Below the pieces are notes generated by a model. The model saw only the letters and a program-made list of their open reading frames with translations, was not told the DNA's origin and did no database searches. Position numbers and translations under genes: made by a program. 64,000 nt of DNA from Bacteroidales bacterium (lineage in GTDB: Bacteria; Bacteroidota; Bacteroidia; Bacteroidales; Muribaculaceae). The DNA is taken from the NCBI GenBank assembly GCA_014800815.1, contig JAAVFI010000042.1, positions 1 to 64,000 on the forward strand, written 5' to 3'. Positions 59,534 to 64,000 of this stretch are shown here, one piece after another (the stretch's first letter is position 1; the number at the start of each line of letters is the position of its first letter).

Positions 59534-60559
59534 ATGAATGACTTAACAGTATCAAATATTGAGCGGCAGAACGTTTTGAACAACCGTTATGCTGTAGATG
59601 CTCTTCAAGAGAATCTTGGTTTTACCGGGATGTTTTTCGAAGGTGAATACCGTTTTACAAAGAAAATGGTAGCCGATTTTTATGAGGTTGAAGAACGCAC
59701 AATCGAGCGCCTTTTAGAGCAACATAGCGATGAGCTAAAGTATAACGGATATGTTTTAAGTAAAGGTAAGCAACTGAAAGAATTTAAGTTACAATTTGCT
59801 CCCGTCATAAATGTCGGGAGCAAAACCAATCAGTTAGGTCTGTTCAATTTTAGGGCAGTTCTTAATATTGGAATGCTCTTAACAGAAAGTGAGAAAGCCA
59901 AACAAGTTCGTGCGCGTATACTTGATATAGTAATCTCTACTATCAATAACAGAGCAGGAGGAGGAACAAAATATATCAATACTCGCGATATAGATTTTCT
60001 TCCTGCTGCCATTGAAGAAGACAATTACCGTAAGAATTTTACAACAGCCGTCGGGAAATACGTTAAAGGTCATCAGATATATAAGTATGCTCAAATAACC
60101 GACCTTATATATCAGGCAGTTTTCAAGGAGAAAGCAAAGGAATACAAAACCTTACTAAAGCTTGAGACTAAAGATAATCTGCGCAAAACGCTCTATGCCG
60201 AGGTTTTGCGTTGTATCTCATCTTTTGAAAATGGAATCGGTTTTGCAATCGAAGCTGAGTACAAGAAGAATGGAGGTGAACAACTTTCGCTTGAGCGCGT
60301 GAAGGAACTGATTACTGAACAAGAGCAATCCCCGGCAATGAAGCCATTCATTTATGACGCTCGTTCGAAGATGGCTTCGCGTGACGTTGCATTTCGGGAT
60401 GTCTTCCATAATAACATCGCCGGATACCTCCGTGCAGTTACTCCAGAAGAATTTGATCGCTTTATCGGCGACAAGTCTATTGATTTTGATGAAATCATGG
60501 AACTGCCGGAGAATAAAGATGTCCTGAAACGCCTAAAGCAAGCCGATGAGGATGAGTGA
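59534..60559 (+). CDS. Predicted DNA-binding partner of a Doc toxin
   Basis: A 341-residue soluble protein. The N-terminal part has a likely helix-turn-helix (RFTKKMVADFYEVEERTIERL, about residues 40-60), followed by YVLSKGKQLKEF and a segment (NQLGLFNFRAVLNIGMLLTE) seen in phage-type RhuM/ORF-like regulators. The middle is helical, with IDFLPAAIEEDNYRK and YAQITDLIYQAVF. It overlaps the doc gene by 14 bp, the tight coupling typical of toxin-antitoxin pairs. It is much larger than Phd-type antitoxins, so it may be a regulator with antitoxin function or a Fic target adaptor. That role is inference. Confidence 0.7.
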   Translation: MNDLTVSNIERQNVLNNRYAVDALQENLGFTGMFFEGEYRFTKKMVADFYEVEERTIERLLEQHSDELKYNGYVLSKGKQLKEFKLQFAPVINVGSKTNQLGLFNFRAVLNIGMLLTESEKAKQVRARILDIVISTINNRAGGGTKYINTRDIDFLPAAIEEDNYRKNFTTAVGKYVKGHQIYKYAQITDLIYQAVFKEKAKEYKTLLKLETKDNLRKTLYAEVLRCISSFENGIGFAIEAEYKKNGGEQLSLERVKELITEQEQSPAMKPFIYDARSKMASRDVAFRDVFHNNIAGYLRAVTPEEFDRFIGDKSIDFDEIMELPENKDVLKRLKQADEDE

Positions 60560-60995
60560 GGAATTGAAATACATCAGTTATGATGAGGCACTGGTGGTCT
60601 ATGCTAAGACAGTCGCAGCCAGCGGGGGAGGTTTGCAAGGAGTAAAGGATGAAGGCGGTATTCGCAAGGTCCTTGACTTCGTGCAGAACGACCTGTATTA
60701 TCCCACATTTGTTGACAAACTAACATACCTTGTATTCGGCTTATGTTCCGGACATTATTTCGAGGATTCCAACAAACGTGTAGCATTGACTATCGGTGTC
60801 TGGTTTCTCGTTCATAACGGTTACTACTGGCATGCTTACAACTTCATGCAGTGCATGGAAGCAATAATCTATCACGTCGCCGCCGGACGCATCAATAAAG
60901 ATCTTCTTCATCGCATCATCACCTGCTACATGGCAAACGAGGACTATCCGGAAGACCTCAAACTTGATATCATCCACGCTATCGATAACCAATAG
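60546..60995 (+). CDS. Doc/Fic-type toxin
   Basis: A 149-residue protein of the death-on-curing branch of the Fic fold. The active-site motif is HYFEDSNKRVAL (from about residue 69), matching HxFxDxNKR with Ser where Fic and Doc proteins usually have Gly or Ala. The upstream YISYDEALVVYAKTVAASGG and GIRKVLDFVQNDL segments are typical of Doc. Doc enzymes phosphorylate elongation factor Tu; Fic enzymes attach AMP. An alternative start is at 60552, since the sequence reads ATGAGGATGAG. It overlaps the preceding gene by 14 bp and is likely toxic without its partner. Confidence 0.85.
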   Translation: MRMSEELKYISYDEALVVYAKTVAASGGGLQGVKDEGGIRKVLDFVQNDLYYPTFVDKLTYLVFGLCSGHYFEDSNKRVALTIGVWFLVHNGYYWHAYNFMQCMEAIIYHVAAGRINKDLLHRIITCYMANEDYPEDLKLDIIHAIDNQ

Positions 60996-61144
60996 GGCGG
61001 CATTAGCGTGTAGAGGCTTAAAGTATCTGAATCAACCTTGGGCAACGGTTTTTGCTCCCCCCAAAATAAAAATAACATCACACATTTCCCCTCCTCTCTG
61101 TAATATTTCGCCGTTTTCTGCGTCTTATAGTAAATGCTTCAACT

Positions 61145-64000
61145 ATGAAAAAATACGTAATAAGCCTCCTTGCAATTCTTGCAGCACTCCCCGCAGCTGC
61201 CGATGAATCGCCCCTATGGCTCCGAAACACAGCCATTTCGCCCGACGGCAACACCATTGCCTTCACCTACAAAGGCGACATCTACACCGTCCCCGCTACC
61301 GGAGGACAGGCAACACGCATCACCACAGACCCGGCCTACGACACCAAGCCCCTCTGGAATCAATCAGGCACTATGCTCGCATTCCAGAGCGACCGCCTCG
61401 GCTCTGCCGATATCTTCGTAGTTCCCGCAAAAGGCGGCACACCCAAGCGAATCACCACTCACAGTGGCTCTGAGGTGCCCCTCGCATGGCTCGGCGACTC
61501 TACAGTAGTATTCTCGGCCGACTTCGCACCCTCGCCCGACGACCTCACCTCGCCGTTCTTCACCCAGACCTACAGCGTGGGCATCAACGGCGACGACCGC
61601 CCCGAGCTCTACCTCTCACTCGCCACGGCAGCGGGCGACTTCAATCCCGCCGGCGACTTCATCTTCGAAGAAAAAAAGAGCTACGAAAACGCCTGGCGCA
61701 AACACGAAAAATCTGCCGGAACTCCCGACATACACCTCTACCGCAACGGCACATTCTCGCGTCTCACCAACTTCAAAGGCAGCGACCGCAATCCCGTATG
61801 GCTCGGCAACGACGGCCACCGCTACGCATACCTCAGCGAGAGCGACGGCACACTCAACATCTGGCTCGCTGAGACCGACGGCAGCGAACGCTCGCAGATA
61901 ACACACTACACCGAAAACCCCGTACGCTCCCTCTCGGCAAACGCCGACGGCTCGCGACTCGCCTACAGCTACGACGGCGAGATTTACACCCTCGTACCCG
62001 GACAGGAGCCCCGCAAAGTCAACGTCGAAATCAGCTCCGACCTCTTCGACGCCGACCACATCAAGCGCTACGTCACAGCAGGTGCCGACAACATGGCCGT
62101 ATCGCCCACAGGCGACGAAGTGGCCTTCACCCTCCGCGGCGACGTGTACGTGACATCGGTCAAATACCCCACCACTAAGCGAATAACCAACACTCCCGGA
62201 CAGGAGCGCAACATCAGTTTCTCTCCCGACGGACGCACCCTCGTCTACGACTCCGAACGCGAGGGCAAGTGGCAGCTCTTCACCTCAAAAATCAAGGACG
62301 ACAAGGAAAAATCCTTCACCTACGCCACCGACATCGTCGAGACTCCCCTCTACTCCTCCGACAAGCCCGCACAGCAGCCCGTATTCAGCCCCGACGGCTC
62401 GAAAGTGGCATTCCTCAGCGACCGTACCGAGCTACGTATCATCGACGTAAAATCGAAAGAAGTAAACACCGCCCTCGACGGCAAATTCAACTACTCCTAC
62501 ACCGACGGCGACATCACATTCACATGGAGCCCCGACAGCAAATGGCTCCTGATAGACTACATCGGCATAGGTGGCTGGAATAACTCCGACATCGCCCTCG
62601 TAAGCGCCGACGGCAAGCACGTAGTCGACCTCACCGAGAGCGGATACTCCGACGGCGCCCCCCGCTGGGCACTCGGAGGCAAGGCTATCACCTACGCCAC
62701 AGGCCGTTTCGGCATGAAAAGCCACGGAAGCTGGGGCAACCAGCGCGACGTGATGCTCATGGTGCTCGACCCCGAGGCGTGGGACGAATTCAACCGCACT
62801 GAAGAGGAAGAAGAAATAGCCGAAAAAGCCGCCGAAGACGCCAAGAAAGACAGCGCCGACAGCGACAAGGACAAAGACAAAAAGAAAGACAAGAAGAAAG
62901 ATAAAAAAGAAAAAGCCGAGAAAGAAAAACCCGTCACCCCCGACGTATTCGACCTCGCAAACCGCCGCTACCGCATGAAGCGCCTCACAGGCTCTTCGAC
63001 ATTCCTCGGCGACTACGTCCTATCGCCCAAAGGCGACAAACTCTACTACACAGCCCCCTCGGCCGAAGGCCAGTTCAACCTCTACGTCCGCGACCTCCGC
63101 GAAGGCGAGACATCGCTCCTCGCCTCGGGTAAGAGCGGAAGCATGGTACCCGACGAAAAAGTCGAGAACATCTACCTCCAGACCTACAGCGGCATGAGCA
63201 AGGTCAACCTCGCCTCGGGCAAAGCCGAAAACATCGAGTTCTCAGCGCCCTACGACCGTCATCCCTCGCTCGAGCGCGACTACATCTACAGCCACGCATG
63301 GCAGCAGGTCAAAGATAAATTCTACGACGAAAACCTCCACGGCGTCGACTGGGAAAAATACGGCGAGACATACCGCCGCTTCCTACCCCATATCTCCAAT
63401 AACGCCGACTTCGCAATCATGCTCAGCGAGCTCCTCGGCGAGCTCAACGCCTCTCACACCGGCGCCCGCGACTACTCCGGCTCTTCAGCCCTCCACACCG
63501 CGACACTCGCCGCATTCTACGACAACTCCTACTCCGGCGACGGCCTCCGCATTGCATCCCTCATGCCCCGCAGCCCCCTCGCCACACGCAGCGCAGGCGT
63601 AGCTCCCGGCGACATCATCACGGCTATCGACGGCACAAAAATCGAGAAGGGAAAAGACTACTTCCCCCTCCTCGAAGGTAAAGCCGGCAAAAAGACCCGA
63701 CTCGACATCCACAAAGCTTCAGGCAAAGACACCGTGATTACAGTAAAACCGCTCGCATCCGACGCCGACATACGCTACCAGATGTGGGTAGACCGCAACG
63801 AGCACCTCGTCGACAGCCTCTCTAACGGTCGCATAGGCTACGTACACATCGAAGGCATGGACGGCGGCAGCTTCTCCACCGTCTACGACCGACTCCTCGG
63901 CAAGTACCGCAACTGCGACGCCGTAGTAGTCGACACACGCTTCAACGGCGGTGGCTGGCTCCACAACGATGTTGCCCTCCTCCTCTCGGGTCACGAATAC
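61145..64000 (+). CDS. Tricorn-like S41 protease, cut by window end
   Basis: The frame is open from ATG 61145 to the edge (952 codons, no stop). The signal peptide is MKKYVISLLAILAALPAAA. Residues 20-540 are two sets of WD40/PD40-type propeller repeats (ISPDGNTIAFTYKGDIYTVP, FSPDGRTLVYDSER, FSPDGSKVAFLSDR). A Lys/Asp/Glu-rich linker lies at about 560-595. Then come the C1 helical domain (IYSHAWQQVKDKFYDENLHG), a PDZ domain (LRIASLMPRSPLATRSAGVA, about 800), and the start of the S41 core (GRIGYVHIEGMDGG, then VVVDTRFNGGGWLHND). The catalytic Ser lies past the window. It degrades peptides in the periplasm. The charged linker is unusually lysine-rich. Confidence 0.93.
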   Translation, partial: MKKYVISLLAILAALPAAADESPLWLRNTAISPDGNTIAFTYKGDIYTVPATGGQATRITTDPAYDTKPLWNQSGTMLAFQSDRLGSADIFVVPAKGGTPKRITTHSGSEVPLAWLGDSTVVFSADFAPSPDDLTSPFFTQTYSVGINGDDRPELYLSLATAAGDFNPAGDFIFEEKKSYENAWRKHEKSAGTPDIHLYRNGTFSRLTNFKGSDRNPVWLGNDGHRYAYLSESDGTLNIWLAETDGSERSQITHYTENPVRSLSANADGSRLAYSYDGEIYTLVPGQEPRKVNVEISSDLFDADHIKRYVTAGADNMAVSPTGDEVAFTLRGDVYVTSVKYPTTKRITNTPGQERNISFSPDGRTLVYDSEREGKWQLFTSKIKDDKEKSFTYATDIVETPLYSSDKPAQQPVFSPDGSKVAFLSDRTELRIIDVKSKEVNTALDGKFNYSYTDGDITFTWSPDSKWLLIDYIGIGGWNNSDIALVSADGKHVVDLTESGYSDGAPRWALGGKAITYATGRFGMKSHGSWGNQRDVMLMVLDPEAWDEFNRTEEEEEIAEKAAEDAKKDSADSDKDKDKKKDKKKDKKEKAEKEKPVTPDVFDLANRRYRMKRLTGSSTFLGDYVLSPKGDKLYYTAPSAEGQFNLYVRDLREGETSLLASGKSGSMVPDEKVENIYLQTYSGMSKVNLASGKAENIEFSAPYDRHPSLERDYIYSHAWQQVKDKFYDENLHGVDWEKYGETYRRFLPHISNNADFAIMLSELLGELNASHTGARDYSGSSALHTATLAAFYDNSYSGDGLRIASLMPRSPLATRSAGVAPGDIITAIDGTKIEKGKDYFPLLEGKAGKKTRLDIHKASGKDTVITVKPLASDADIRYQMWVDRNEHLVDSLSNGRIGYVHIEGMDGGSFSTVYDRLLGKYRNCDAVVVDTRFNGGGWLHNDVALLLSGHEY

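Noticed and set aside
1..64000. CRISPR arrays, rRNA genes and complete insertion sequences other than the RAYT element
   Set aside because: I saw no regularly spaced direct repeats, no rRNA-like stretches, and no further transposase with terminal repeats.

Overview
The window looks like a chromosomal segment of a gut Bacteroidales bacterium, most likely Muribaculaceae (S24-7) or a close relative. The grounds are TonB-linked SusC/SusD genes, a giant hybrid two-component regulator, many secreted leucine-rich or beta-helix proteins with a short conserved C-terminal tail, and promoters of the Bacteroidetes type (TTG, about 20 bp, TANNTTTG). Family calls are made by eye from motifs; no database search was run.

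Layout. 0-1 kb: a Y1 (REP-associated/IS200-like) transposase gene inside about 90 bp inverted repeats, beside a small cluster of REP-type hairpins. 1-4.5 kb: secreted and lipoprotein genes of unknown function and a membrane protein. 4.5-5.8 kb: a compact three-gene unit, HEPN-like protein, unknown protein and SecB-like chaperone, divergent from the membrane protein gene through an overlapping bidirectional promoter. 6-16.5 kb: carbohydrate genes: GH31, aldose 1-epimerase, GH38, GH2 and a GH18-like protein with a crystallin-like domain. 16.6-37.7 kb: a polysaccharide utilisation locus. One arm, on the minus strand, encodes two GH16 endo-glucanases, small fibre-like secreted proteins, a beta-helix protein and an LRR protein, next to the HTCS regulator. 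The other arm, on the plus strand, is susC-susD-FAD oxidoreductase-GH3-SGNH/CBM-like and ends at a strong hairpin. GH16 plus GH3 suggests a beta-glucan target: GH16 cuts the chain, SusCD imports oligomers, GH3 releases glucose, and the HTCS senses the oligomer.

37.8-42.8 kb: an alpha/beta hydrolase, then an AT-rich accessory stretch (ORF6N-PLD-like protein, coiled-coil gene remnant, two orphan proteins) that ends at a tRNA-Ser(UGA) gene with its own promoter and terminator. 43-47.9 kb: housekeeping genes: rubrerythrin, HAD phosphatase, UvrD/PcrA helicase, small membrane protein, SIMPL-domain protein. 48-52.3 kb: two ATGA-coupled genes of phage type, an intact large terminase and a virion-like protein, with no other phage genes nearby. 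52.4-59.1 kb: minus-strand secreted surface proteins (RCC1-LRR fusion, PKD-like protein, a 518-residue protein, and a gene broken by two frame breaks including a poly-A tract at its start). 59.5-61.0 kb: a DNA-binding protein and Doc/Fic toxin pair. 61.1 kb to the edge: a tricorn-like S41 protease cut by the window end.

Ten secreted proteins in the window share a C-terminal tail resembling a short type IX secretion sorting signal, suggesting a shared export or anchoring route.
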